DNA of 9,175 bases from an uncultured Lachnospiraceae bacterium (GCA_902783305.1 CACZQU010000564.1:1-9175); one strand, 5' to 3'. Counted from the stretch's first letter, positions 1 through 7,480 are shown. Notes: generated by a model from the letters alone, not told the origin. Made by a program: numbers and translations.

Positions 1-19
1 AGTTCCGCGATTCCCTTGT

Positions 20-80
20 GGCATAGAATCCATTTCTATCTCCCCAAGGAGCTTATACCAAGGGGGTTCTATGCCTTTTT
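20..80 (+). terminator. Intrinsic terminator with a large loop
   Basis: GGCATAGAATCC at 20-31 pairs with the arm ending TTCTATGCC (67-75), giving nine perfect Watson-Crick pairs that extend by a wobble and two G-C pairs. The arm is followed at once by five T residues (76-80). The roughly 30-nt loop contains a small CTCC/GGAG helix (40-43 with 48-51). It probably ends transcription of a gene left of the window and insulates the cluster that starts at 169. A second TTCTAT copy at 34-39 could compete for the 5' arm, so conditional behaviour is possible but not shown. Confidence 0.75.
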
Positions 81-107
81 CAGTCTGCGAACTATGAGTA
101 GCATGAG

Positions 108-136
108 ATGACACGGCTTTTCCAAGACAGTATGCT
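108..136 (+). promoter_or_regulatory. Probable sigma-70/SigA promoter of the ATPase/nuclease gene
   Basis: ATGACA (108-113, five of six matches to TTGACA) lies exactly 17 bases before TATGCT (131-136, four of six matches to TATAAT). Transcription would begin near 143. That leaves a leader of about 26 nt carrying AAGGAGG (154-160), eight bases before the ATG at 169. The promoter sits just after the 20-80 terminator, as expected for an independent transcription unit. Confidence 0.5.
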
Positions 137-168
137 TTTCCGGCTACCAAGGGAAGGAGGCCAGAAAA

Positions 169-1767
169 ATGGGTACTTATCTAAATCCTGGCAACAGCGG
201 CTTCAAAGAGAAACTGAACACTGAATATGTAGACAAAACCGGTTTAATTGGCCTGATCAACAGAACTGTTGAAACCAATAATAAGCTTACATGTATCAGC
301 AGGCCCCGCAGATTTGGAAAGTCCTATGCGGCACAGATGCTGTGCGCATATTATGATAAAACATGTGATTCCCATGAATTGTTTGCAGGATTTGAGATTG
401 CGAAAGACCAGACATACGAGAAGTACATAGGAAAATACGATGTAATCTATCTGGACATGACTAATCTTCTGGGGAAGGTAACCCCGGAAGACCTGATTCC
501 TTACATTATAAAAAAAGTATCAGAAGAACTAGGGAGCATATATCCCGTGGCAGCTGCAGCAGGTTCATTTGATGAGGTATTAGTCCGGACGGTAGATCAC
601 ACCGGCAACAAGTTTATCATGATTATAGACGAATGGGATGCGCCAATCAGGGAAACACCGGAAATAGAACGGGATTACCTGAAATTCCTCCGGATGTTGT
701 TCAAAAGCAGCGGCACCACTCCAAAGATATTTGCGGCTGCGTATATGACAGGTATCCTTCCGATCAAGAAAGACGGATCCCAGTCGGCGATATCCGACTT
801 CCGTGAGTACTCCGTATTGGATCCTTTGGATTTTGCAAAATATGTTGGATTTACAGAGGAGGAAGTCAGGGGGCAATGTGAAAAGCATCATAAGAGCTTT
901 GTGAGCATGAAGAGATGGTATGATGGCTATACGGTTGGAAATTTCCGCTCAATTTATAACCCGTATTCCGTCATGCAGGCTCTTGGCAGCGGCAGGTATA
1001 AGTCATACTGGAAGAAGACATCCGCTGCTGAGACACTGATGACCTATATTGATATGGATCAGGATGGGCTGCAGGACGACATTGCCCGTCTGGTTGCCGG
1101 GGAAAGCATCATTGTTGACACGGATTTTTATCAAAACGACGTGGAAACCTTTACCTGCAAAGATGATGTGCTGACACTTCTGATCCATCTGGGTTACCTG
1201 ACCTATGAGGAAGTCGATGACTCCTATGGGGATGAGGGAGATGGGCTGCTGACCGGACTGGCGCGGATCCCCAATGAAGAAGTCCGGTCTGAATTTGAGA
1301 AGATACTGCGCAAGGCAAAACACAAGAGCCTGATTCAACTGGTGAAGAGGTCAGACCAGCTTCTGAAGGATACAATTGCGGGAAACTGTGAGGCAGTGGC
1401 GAAAGCCATTCAGGATGTCCATGAATCGCAATACGCTCCAACCTGGTATAATAACGAACAAAGCCTCCGATATGTGGTGAAGATGGCATATATTTCCAGT
1501 GTGGATCAGTACGGGAAGGTTGAGGAACTGCCTACAGGACACGGAATTGCAGATGTTGTTTTCGTCCCGAAAAGACATTCGTCCCTGCCCGCAATGATCG
1601 TGGAACTGAAATGGGACAAATCATCAGAAGGAGCAATCCGCCAGATCAGGGAGAACAACTACCCGAAGGCGCTTGAGCAGTTCGAGGGGGAAATACTTCT
1701 TGTAGGGGTCAATTATAATGAAGCTATAAAACAACATACCTGCATGATAGAGAAATATCGTAAATAG
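169..1767 (+). CDS. AAA-ATPase-like protein with C-terminal PD-(D/E)XK nuclease-like domain
   Basis: This 532-residue protein has the two-domain layout of the family known in Pfam as AAA-ATPase_like (PF09820) plus DUF1703/PDDEXK_9 (PF08011). The N-terminal half shows a P-loop variant SRPRRFGKS (about residues 44-52) and a Walker B stretch MIIDEWD (151-157). The family-typical KRWYDGY and IYNPYSV blocks follow at about 248-267. The C-terminal half has GHGIADVVF (458-466, D462) and IVELKW (477-482, the E-x-K pair E479/K481), then a Q-x5-Y element (Q492, Y498). These match the nuclease-fold active-site pattern, so no key residue looks lost. The length is normal for the family. The start is supported by AAGGAGG with eight-base spacing. 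Members are often multicopy in gut bacteria and their role is unproven; a DNA-linked or defence role is inference. It probably leads the cluster ending at the 2621-2655 terminator. Confidence 0.9.
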   Translation: MGTYLNPGNSGFKEKLNTEYVDKTGLIGLINRTVETNNKLTCISRPRRFGKSYAAQMLCAYYDKTCDSHELFAGFEIAKDQTYEKYIGKYDVIYLDMTNLLGKVTPEDLIPYIIKKVSEELGSIYPVAAAAGSFDEVLVRTVDHTGNKFIMIIDEWDAPIRETPEIERDYLKFLRMLFKSSGTTPKIFAAAYMTGILPIKKDGSQSAISDFREYSVLDPLDFAKYVGFTEEEVRGQCEKHHKSFVSMKRWYDGYTVGNFRSIYNPYSVMQALGSGRYKSYWKKTSAAETLMTYIDMDQDGLQDDIARLVAGESIIVDTDFYQNDVETFTCKDDVLTLLIHLGYLTYEEVDDSYGDEGDGLLTGLARIPNEEVRSEFEKILRKAKHKSLIQLVKRSDQLLKDTIAGNCEAVAKAIQDVHESQYAPTWYNNEQSLRYVVKMAYISSVDQYGKVEELPTGHGIADVVFVPKRHSSLPAMIVELKWDKSSEGAIRQIRENNYPKALEQFEGEILLVGVNYNEAIKQHTCMIEKYRK

Positions 1768-1862
1768 AAATGATGTCATTTCCTTACTCGTTATTCCATT
1801 GAAGTTCCATTACTCCGTTGAGGACACCATCGTGGTATTACAAGGATTAGAGGAGGACAACT

Positions 1863-2117
1863 GTGAAAGTACGTGTTAAAGATGCTGTTAAGGATATAAG
1901 CCCATATACATCCAATGGAGATGTTTTTGACTTCTCCGGTTTCACAGGTACCTGCAGAAAGAATGAATTCTATGACGATGAAGAAGTAGTTATCGTTTCA
2001 TTTGACAAGAGAAGCCTTGCTCTTCTTCCACAGGCATACATCGACCACGCAGATGAAGTTGATGAGGATTATTCCAGGTTCGGATTCTATAAAACGGATC
2101 TTATTGTTATAGGATAG
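1863..2117 (+). CDS. Small acidic hypothetical protein (84 aa, GTG start)
   Basis: The GTG start is chosen because AGGAGG (1851-1856) lies six bases upstream and no in-frame ATG exists near it. The 84-residue product is acidic and looks rich in beta strands. It starts with a basic KVRVKDAVKD segment, then a FSGFTGTCR turn, then EEVVIVSFDK, and ends FYKTDLIVIG. The alternation of short strands and a final DLIVI strand resembles small SH3-like barrel proteins, but this is a visual impression and I recognise no family. There is no signal peptide or membrane segment. The gene starts 95 bases after the ATPase/nuclease gene. No terminator lies between them: the only dyad, at 1767-1782, has a two-base centre and no T run. 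Co-transcription is therefore likely. Confidence 0.7.
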   Translation: MKVRVKDAVKDISPYTSNGDVFDFSGFTGTCRKNEFYDDEEVVIVSFDKRSLALLPQAYIDHADEVDEDYSRFGFYKTDLIVIG

Positions 2118-2140
2118 ATATCAAGAAGGAGAAAAACTCT

Positions 2141-2176
2141 ATGTTACCGATTCCAGAGGAGGTTTCCTTCCTCTAA
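2141..2176 (+). CDS. 11-codon leader ORF abutting the next gene
   Basis: ATG at 2141 is preceded by AGAAGGAG (2124-2131) with nine-base spacing, a better-placed ribosome binding site than that of the following gene. The ORF encodes MLPIPEEVSFL and ends in TAA at 2174-2176, directly next to the ATG at 2177. It runs through the hairpin at 2155-2174 that hides the next gene's AGGAGG. A ribosome translating this ORF would melt that hairpin and finish on top of the next start codon. I infer that its job is to couple translation rather than to make a functional peptide. Independent evidence of translation is absent. Confidence 0.5.
   Translation: MLPIPEEVSFL
2155..2174 (+). promoter_or_regulatory. 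Hairpin sequestering the ribosome binding site of the 94-aa gene
   Basis: AGAGGAGG (2155-2162) pairs with CCTTCCTCT-type sequence (2167-2174) over eight base pairs, with one G-T wobble at 2161/2168 and a TTTC loop (2163-2166). The whole AGGAGG (2157-2162) is paired. The stem ends two bases before the ATG at 2177. The spacing from AGGAGG to that ATG is 14 bases, longer than ideal, so initiation may depend on leader translation (2141-2176) and re-initiation. Confidence 0.55.
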
Positions 2177-2461
2177 ATGAAATTATCTAAAAGCAAAAGG
2201 ACACATAAAGACTGGCAGCACAGTGGTACCGTGTTACTTTACACGTATTACCGGGATGGATATCAGGTGACTTTGGATAGTCGGGAACGTCAGAAGGCAG
2301 ATGAGATCATAAACTATCCTTGGATGCAGCCGGTGAATGATACGCAGGCTCAGGAAGATCTGAAAAAGGCTTTCCCGGATGGGAAACCCAGCGTGGAGGA
2401 GTTCATCGAGTTTGTTGCCAGGATGGCAAAAAAGATTGACGATGACCTGCCATTCAGCTAA
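2177..2461 (+). CDS. Hypothetical protein (94 aa), probably translationally coupled
   Basis: The 94-residue protein has a lysine-rich start (MKLSKSKRTHKDW), a short hydrophobic, aromatic strand (TVLLYTYYRDGYQVTL, about residues 18-33), and a charged, probably helical C-terminal half. That half includes EDLKKAFPDG and EEFIEFVARMAKK, and the protein ends DDDLPFS. No signal peptide, membrane helix or catalytic motif is visible, and I do not recognise a family. Its codon pattern looks like real coding sequence. Its ribosome binding site is held in the hairpin at 2155-2174, and its ATG directly follows the stop of the 11-codon leader, so its expression is probably tied to leader translation. It lies 59 bases after the 84-aa gene and likely shares its transcript. 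A regulatory or accessory partner of the ATPase/nuclease is possible but only inferred from position. Confidence 0.65.
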   Translation: MKLSKSKRTHKDWQHSGTVLLYTYYRDGYQVTLDSRERQKADEIINYPWMQPVNDTQAQEDLKKAFPDGKPSVEEFIEFVARMAKKIDDDLPFS

Positions 2462-2477
2462 ATAGAGGGTATTGGAA

Positions 2478-2510
2478 TGAACCGGTTTCTGGAGTACCGG
2501 TGGCAATAGA
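2478..2510 (+). CDS. Possible 10-codon micro-ORF
   Basis: GAGGG lies about seven bases before an ATG at 2478, which opens a frame for MNRFLEYRWQ followed by TAG. It lies 16 bases after the 94-aa gene. It may be a second leader-type ORF or chance; nothing shows it is translated. Confidence 0.2.
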
Positions 2511-2540
2511 GACATCCCAAATCCCTGTGCGCTCAAATAG

Positions 2541-2609
2541 GAGGTAACGGTTTACGGGAAAGATGATATCCGGTTCCTGCTTCCTTGCGGGACGGAGATC
2601 AAAACATGA
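2541..2609 (+). pseudogene. Start-less coding-like remnant behind a strong ribosome binding site
   Basis: AGGAGG (2539-2544) is a strong ribosome binding site, but no ATG, GTG or TTG lies at a usable distance. The frame it would serve reads VYGKDDIRFLLPCGTEIKT and stops with TGA at 2607-2609, only 12 bases before the terminator stem at 2621. In-frame TAG at 2538-2540 closes it on the left. The natural-looking peptide and the terminator right behind it suggest the decayed last gene of the cluster, about 23 codons. The alternative start at 2563 (24 codons, different frame) is 18 bases from the ribosome binding site and less likely. Confidence 0.3.
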
Positions 2610-2797
2610 GAACAGAATACAGCCCTGCCGGATGTGAAAGTCTGGCAGGGCTTTTGTTCGTCTTCATAGACAGTTATCTTGAAAAAAGAGTCTGTGATGA
2701 CGTAGTTATATCCAGCATGATGCAATACGGCATCCTGTTCGGCGTAGTGCTCGCGACAATAGGCATCGCATTTTCTGAGAAAATTCCGCCTGCGCCT
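2552..2797 (-). other. 81-codon open frame directly after the helicase stop, no start codon
   Basis: Immediately after the helicase TAA (2800-2798) the same minus-strand frame stays open for 81 codons to a TAA at 2554-2552. It begins with arginines and contains a Cys/His-rich piece, CDAYCREHYAEQ, then ending-like sequence VITDSFFKITVYEDE. There is no in-frame ATG or GTG near its beginning; the first in-frame start is a TTG about a third of the way in. The last third is antisense to the plus-strand terminator and is unlikely to be constrained. It could be a decayed neighbour gene, a frame reached by readthrough, or chance. The opposite strand is also open here, so the codon pattern alone does not decide it. 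Confidence 0.2.
2621..2655 (+). terminator. Strong intrinsic terminator of the plus-strand cluster
   Basis: AGCCCTGCCGGA (2621-2632) pairs with TCTGGCAGGGCT (2641-2652) over twelve base pairs including one G-T wobble, with an eight-base loop, followed by a T run (2652-2655) and a T-rich tail. It lies 12 bases after the last plus-strand stop at 2609 and closes the cluster that starts at 169. The minus-strand side lacks a clear T run, so it is probably not an efficient terminator for the converging helicase gene. Confidence 0.85.
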
Positions 2798-5700
2798 TTA
2801 TTCCAGCACAAAGGCAATATCCTCAAGGCTTGCGCTGGTGACAGAGCCGTCATCGTCAGAGATTACCTGCCTGATAACCTCCTTTTTCATTTCCTGAAGC
2901 TCCACTACACGCTGCTCTATGCTGTCCTCCGCGATCAGCTTGATGACCTCGACGTTCCGTTTCTGACCGATCCGGTGAGTCCTGTCCGATGCCTGATTCT
3001 CAGCGGCTGCATTCCACCAGGGATCCAGATGGATAACGGTATCCGCGCCTGTCAGGTTCAGCCCGGTGCCTCCGGCCTTCAGCGAAACCAGGAACACATC
3101 CTTCCCGCTTCCATTATTAAAGGAATCCATCATCTCTATTCTGTCCTTCGCGGAGGTCGCACCGCTCAGGAAATAGGCGGGAATGCCAAGCTTATCCAGA
3201 ATCCGGCCGACGGCTTCGAGTGCTTTCACAAACTGGGAAAAAATCAGGATCCTGTGATTCGCGTTCAGATATTCCGGTATCAGCTTCTCCAGCATATCCA
3301 GCTTTCCGCTTCCGGACGAATAGTTGTCGACGAACATCCCCGGATCCACGCAGATCTGGCGAAGTCTGGTAAGGTACGGCAGAATATCAAAAGCCTTTCC
3401 TCCGTCCTCCAGTGCTTTTCTGGCCTTCATACGGTATGCGTCGTAGACCTTCCTCTGGCCTTTGCTCATCTCAGCCGACAGGATCCGCTCATATTTCGGC
3501 GGAAGGTCCTCAAGGACATCCTCCTTCACCCTGCGCAGGATAAAAGGCCCTGCTTTGCGGGCAATGGCTGTGGTATCGTTCTCCTTAAAGCAGGAAAGCT
3601 CCTCGAAGTATCCGGGCATGATGTAATCAAAAATACTCCACAGATCCACAACGCTGTTTTCGATGGGTGTCCCTGTCAGGGCAAAACGATGATTCACCTT
3701 CAGCTCCTTTACGGATTTCGTTTTCAGCGCGTTGACATTCTTGATATACTGCGCCTCGTCCAGAATCCCGTAATTAAACTCTCCGGAATATTTGGCAATG
3801 TCGTTCCGGAGCGAATCATAAGAGGTGATATACACTGCTTTTTTCTTATAATCTATGGAAGAAATCTTCGAGGTTCGGGAACTGTCCGGACCGTAAACCG
3901 CCACAACAGGAGTCCTGCCGTCAAAACGGGAAAATTCGCTGACCCAGTTAAAGACAAGGCTCTTGGGACATACTACCAGGCTTGGCTTTCTGGTGTTGTC
4001 GGATTTGATGAGCGCGATCACCTGGATCGTCTTCCCCAGTCCCATATCATCCGCCAGAATCCCGCCCATGCCGTACCGGGAAAGAATGGAAAGCCAGTTG
4101 AAGCCCTCCACCTGATAGTCCCGGAGCTCTCCGTGAAGCGCCGGGATCTTGATCTCCGCTTCCTTAAAGGACCGGATTTCATCGATCATGTCTCTGAGAT
4201 ATTTATCGATCCTGCAGCTTTTTTCATGGGCAAAAGCCTTTATGGCGGTCACCATGGAGATCTTCTTTTTCTGGTACAGATCCTTCGGATCCAGCCCGAA
4301 GTCCTTCACCGTCTCCTCAAAATCCCTGGCGGCTTCGCTGTCCAGATCCACGATCCTGTCTCCCGTGAGCAGAATGTATTTTTTCTTTCTCCGGATCGCG
4401 CTGATGATCTTCTCCAGCTCCTCCTCTGTATATTCGCTCTTTTCCAGAAAAGCACTGAGAATATCGTTTTTGTAGGTCACCCGGATCACAGGCCTTCCGA
4501 CCGATTTCAGTTCCTTGCTTAGCAGGCGGTCTGAAAGATATACATTCGTAAGGCTTTTCAGCCTTGTAAAATCCATCTTGAAGAAGGAGAGAACCCGGCT
4601 CTCCTCCTCCAGCCTTCCCTCCACAAAGCCCAGTTCGGACAGATAGTGTTCCAGCAGATCGTACTTCGCAAGATCAATCCGCTCGCTTAATTTCTCAGCG
4701 GAAACCGGTTTGTCATCCTTGAGGATTTTCGTTTCCCGGGTGATGATGCCGCGTTCAAAGTCAAAGTAGGTATTCAGCCTGATTTCGCTCAGCCGGAAGT
4801 CTTCGGACACCTTTTTGTCCACATCGAACAGTTCAAAAAACCGGGAATAAATATTCTTTTTGAAATCCTTGAGGATAGGCTTGATCCGGATCGAAGGGTT
4901 CCGGTACACCAGCTCGATGAGGCCGATTTCCTCAGCAGTGCCGGCAGCCCGGTCGATTACCAGTGAAGGCGCGTCCTTCCTTCGTGTCACCAGATATCCC
5001 TTCCCCAGAACATTCAGAAAGATCTGGCCGGCAGACAGATCCGTATCCAGGACATAGTCCCCTGTGATCTTCAGGCGTACGGTCTGTTTTTCCATGCGCA
5101 GAAGGCAGGGTTCATCATTGAACCAGATCGTCCTCCCGGTAAAGTTTTCCAGAAGACTTCCCAGCAAACTGTCGTTCACCCTGATATAGCGCTTGTTTTT
5201 GGGATCAGACGGGCGGCCCTTTGTATACCTGGCTGCCATCAGCTGCCTGATCATCACCGCGTCCGATTCCTCCAGGTTGTCCGGATCATGGGTCAGGATC
5301 AGATCCTTCCCGTATTCGATGGTCTGGGCGCTTCGAAAGGCATCGATAAAGAGGGAGGCATCCTTCACAACATAAAGCTTTGTGTTTCCTACTCTGAAGG
5401 CCAGCACATTGGAGCCCGACTCCCGGTAGACCAGCCAGTCGATCTTTGCTTTCTCTGCCGGCCGTAAAATGATCTTCTCCGCCTGAATGCTCTCGCACAG
5501 CCGTTTGTATTCCTGTGAAAATTTCCTGTTATTTTTCTCAAAGAGAAACGTATCCACAGCATCCTGGTTCTTTTCAAGCGCTTTCTGGTAGGCTTCCTCT
5601 TTTCCCTCCAGACATACCTTTCTCACCACCTCATCCGGATAAGGAATTTCCCTGATGAGGAATCTTCTGTCTGTGATCTCCCCGTTTTTTTCTTCCATGG

Positions 5701-7288
5701 AAATCAGATCGAACTGCGGTGAATCCGGATCCGTCACCTCAAAGCATACCTTGAAGCTGTCATTCTTATTGACAATATGATAATCACAGGCAAAATAATT
5801 CTTCAGTTCTTTTTCCGGCGCCCCCTCTCTGATCTGCTTTTTTGGCAGGGCCAGGTTCAGTCTGTAGGCCACATAGGAAAGCAGCAGACGGTTGTCGGAA
5901 AGAAGAGCCGTTTTCTCCAGGACAGCCTCCTTTAATCCCTTTTCCCGTGAAAAATACATCCTGGACAAAGTGCTCAGGATAAAACGTCCTTTCAGAATGT
6001 CATCCTTGTCATTCAGCAGCTCATCCATCGTATAGAGGAAGCTGTTCTTCGTAAGAGGCGTATTAAAGATCAGCTCCTGCTGCTCTTCCCTGGTAAAACT
6101 CCTGATCTCTTCGACAGAAAGTGAGATATTCTTCATTCTGCCGTACAGCGCAACCATTTCTTTCCGGGGAAGCCTTGCGGCCAGTTCCCGGCATACCTTT
6201 TCCGCTTCCTTTCCGCCCAGGACATTCAGCTTTTCCGCGACGGTACTGATCTGTCCGGTATCTGCCTGCGGATCGCCCGCGATCCGCAGAAGGTAGGGTA
6301 AATCCTCTGTTTCCAGCTTCTCTTTTCCTACGGCATAATAACGGAGAAGGCCTTTGTCATCTTTGCGGTATTTCAGGAGAAATTCCTTGTAATCACTATC
6401 GGAATAATCCCCCTTATTTTCCATTTCCTTCCGCACTCTCCCGTATTCCTTCAGGATTCTCTTGAAACAGGCCCTGTTGGACCGGCGCTGCCGGCCTTCA
6501 TAATCCTCCGGGTCCGCAAAACCACCTGGCTCAATGACAGCATGGTAATAGCCTTTATCCTCAAAAAGGGCAAGGATCATCCAGGCATAATAGTCCTCAA
6601 GGTAATGGGCATCATAATCATAATAAGGACTAAGGCGGAGAACAAATGCATGCAATGCCTGATAGTAATCATCGCTTTGTGCCGCGTCCGCAAGACTGAC
6701 AATCAGGCGGAGCTTCTCCATGGAAGCTTCTGAGAAGTCCCCGATGTCTCCGTCATTGCAGGCAGCAAAAAGACTGTCTTCCAGAAAGAGGGACTTATCC
6801 ACCGGCTGCCGGGAGGTGACATAGGCATGCTTCAAGGCAAGGATCCTGGTTCTGCAGAAGCTCCCTGCAGCCCTTATATGAACGCAATTCTCCTTCCTGC
6901 AGCTGCATTCCGCATCATAGGATATGTTCCTGTAGTATTGCGTGCGGATGTGCTTTGAGACCGATATGTTTACGGAGGTTTTTCCCGTTTTCAGCGTTAC
7001 GTCAATGCTGCCGTCATCCTGGAGCGCGAAGCTGCACTCCCCTCCTTTTACAAAGGCGTCCAGCTCCTTCTCATTTGTGTTCCAGTACGAATACGAAAAA
7101 CGACCGGGGTCAGAGATCCTCAGCAGCTCCGAAACTTCCTTTACTGTGTCCCTGGCTGTGTCTGTCGCATCCCATGGGAGAAGAGTCCCATCCTCGGAAA
7201 AAACCAGATACTTGTTCGGGGAGGTGGTAAAGTAAATGCCAAATCCATGCTCTTTATTCAGGGTATAGCCCCAACTGCTTATATCCAT
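2798..7288 (-). CDS. SWIM zinc-finger SNF2-family DNA helicase/translocase
   Basis: The protein has 1496 residues from the ATG at 7288. It carries a SWIM zinc-binding motif near the N terminus (C128-x-C130-x4-C135-x-H137), then a long middle region. I assign part of that region, by family knowledge, to the bacterial SNF2-associated domain. A complete SF2 core follows: motif I DDMGLGKT (1080-1087), motif II DEAQ (1177-1180), motif III TGTPIEN (1205-1211) and motif VI QASDRTHRIGQ (1432-1442, arginine fingers R1436/R1439). It should be an ATP-driven double-stranded DNA translocase that remodels protein-DNA complexes; its cellular role in Firmicutes is not settled. The start at 7288 is preferred over an upstream GTG at 7414 for two reasons. 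GAGGAG lies ten bases before the ATG, and the upstream GTG has no ribosome binding site and sits before the likely promoter. The gene is intact, alone, and converges on the 169-2655 cluster. Confidence 0.93.
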   Translation of the reverse strand: MDISSWGYTLNKEHGFGIYFTTSPNKYLVFSEDGTLLPWDATDTARDTVKEVSELLRISDPGRFSYSYWNTNEKELDAFVKGGECSFALQDDGSIDVTLKTGKTSVNISVSKHIRTQYYRNISYDAECSCRKENCVHIRAAGSFCRTRILALKHAYVTSRQPVDKSLFLEDSLFAACNDGDIGDFSEASMEKLRLIVSLADAAQSDDYYQALHAFVLRLSPYYDYDAHYLEDYYAWMILALFEDKGYYHAVIEPGGFADPEDYEGRQRRSNRACFKRILKEYGRVRKEMENKGDYSDSDYKEFLLKYRKDDKGLLRYYAVGKEKLETEDLPYLLRIAGDPQADTGQISTVAEKLNVLGGKEAEKVCRELAARLPRKEMVALYGRMKNISLSVEEIRSFTREEQQELIFNTPLTKNSFLYTMDELLNDKDDILKGRFILSTLSRMYFSREKGLKEAVLEKTALLSDNRLLLSYVAYRLNLALPKKQIREGAPEKELKNYFACDYHIVNKNDSFKVCFEVTDPDSPQFDLISMEEKNGEITDRRFLIREIPYPDEVVRKVCLEGKEEAYQKALEKNQDAVDTFLFEKNNRKFSQEYKRLCESIQAEKIILRPAEKAKIDWLVYRESGSNVLAFRVGNTKLYVVKDASLFIDAFRSAQTIEYGKDLILTHDPDNLEESDAVMIRQLMAARYTKGRPSDPKNKRYIRVNDSLLGSLLENFTGRTIWFNDEPCLLRMEKQTVRLKITGDYVLDTDLSAGQIFLNVLGKGYLVTRRKDAPSLVIDRAAGTAEEIGLIELVYRNPSIRIKPILKDFKKNIYSRFFELFDVDKKVSEDFRLSEIRLNTYFDFERGIITRETKILKDDKPVSAEKLSERIDLAKYDLLEHYLSELGFVEGRLEEESRVLSFFKMDFTRLKSLTNVYLSDRLLSKELKSVGRPVIRVTYKNDILSAFLEKSEYTEEELEKIISAIRRKKKYILLTGDRIVDLDSEAARDFEETVKDFGLDPKDLYQKKKISMVTAIKAFAHEKSCRIDKYLRDMIDEIRSFKEAEIKIPALHGELRDYQVEGFNWLSILSRYGMGGILADDMGLGKTIQVIALIKSDNTRKPSLVVCPKSLVFNWVSEFSRFDGRTPVVAVYGPDSSRTSKISSIDYKKKAVYITSYDSLRNDIAKYSGEFNYGILDEAQYIKNVNALKTKSVKELKVNHRFALTGTPIENSVVDLWSIFDYIMPGYFEELSCFKENDTTAIARKAGPFILRRVKEDVLEDLPPKYERILSAEMSKGQRKVYDAYRMKARKALEDGGKAFDILPYLTRLRQICVDPGMFVDNYSSGSGKLDMLEKLIPEYLNANHRILIFSQFVKALEAVGRILDKLGIPAYFLSGATSAKDRIEMMDSFNNGSGKDVFLVSLKAGGTGLNLTGADTVIHLDPWWNAAAENQASDRTHRIGQKRNVEVIKLIAEDSIEQRVVELQEMKKEVIRQVISDDDGSVTSASLEDIAFVLE

Positions 7289-7367
7289 GCTGTGAAATCT
7301 CCTCTTCCGGTATGCAGGTTTTCTGTGCCTGCATCTTCTCAACAGCGCAGGTTCAAACCTCTTCTTT

Positions 7368-7396
7368 ACTTTATCACAAAGAAATCCTTCATTCAA
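7368..7396 (-). promoter_or_regulatory. Candidate promoter of the SNF2 helicase gene
   Basis: Read on the minus strand, TTGAAT (7396-7391) is followed after exactly 17 bases by TAAAGT (7373-7368), four of six matches to each consensus. Transcription would start near 7361 and leave a leader of about 70 nt before the ATG at 7288. The rest of 7289-7480 shows no supported gene. Confidence 0.35.
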
Positions 7397-7480
7397 TCGG
7401 AAAGTGTTCTTCACCGGAATCGCCTGATGAAAACAGATACTGTCCCAGGTTCGAAAGTTGTCGTAAAGGCATGCATTTCA

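Noticed and set aside
1767..1782. A terminator after the ATPase/nuclease gene (GAAATGA/TCATTTC dyad).
   Set aside because: The centre is only two bases, the stem is A/T-rich and no T run follows.
2585..4522. A 645-codon open frame on the plus strand opposite the 3' part of the helicase gene.
   Set aside because: It is antisense to the conserved SF2 core (motifs I to VI lie in 2965-4048), runs through the 2621-2655 terminator, and its translation shows no domain. The long opening follows from the helicase's codon use.
2798..7288. A DISARM-like or other defence system around the SNF2 helicase.
   Set aside because: None of the expected partners (methylase, DUF1998 or PLD-type genes) is in the window; the neighbours are unrelated.
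7289..7414. A 42-codon N-terminal extension of the helicase starting at a GTG at 7414.
   Set aside because: There is no ribosome binding site at 7414, the likely promoter (7368-7396) lies downstream of it, and GAGGAG supports the ATG at 7288.
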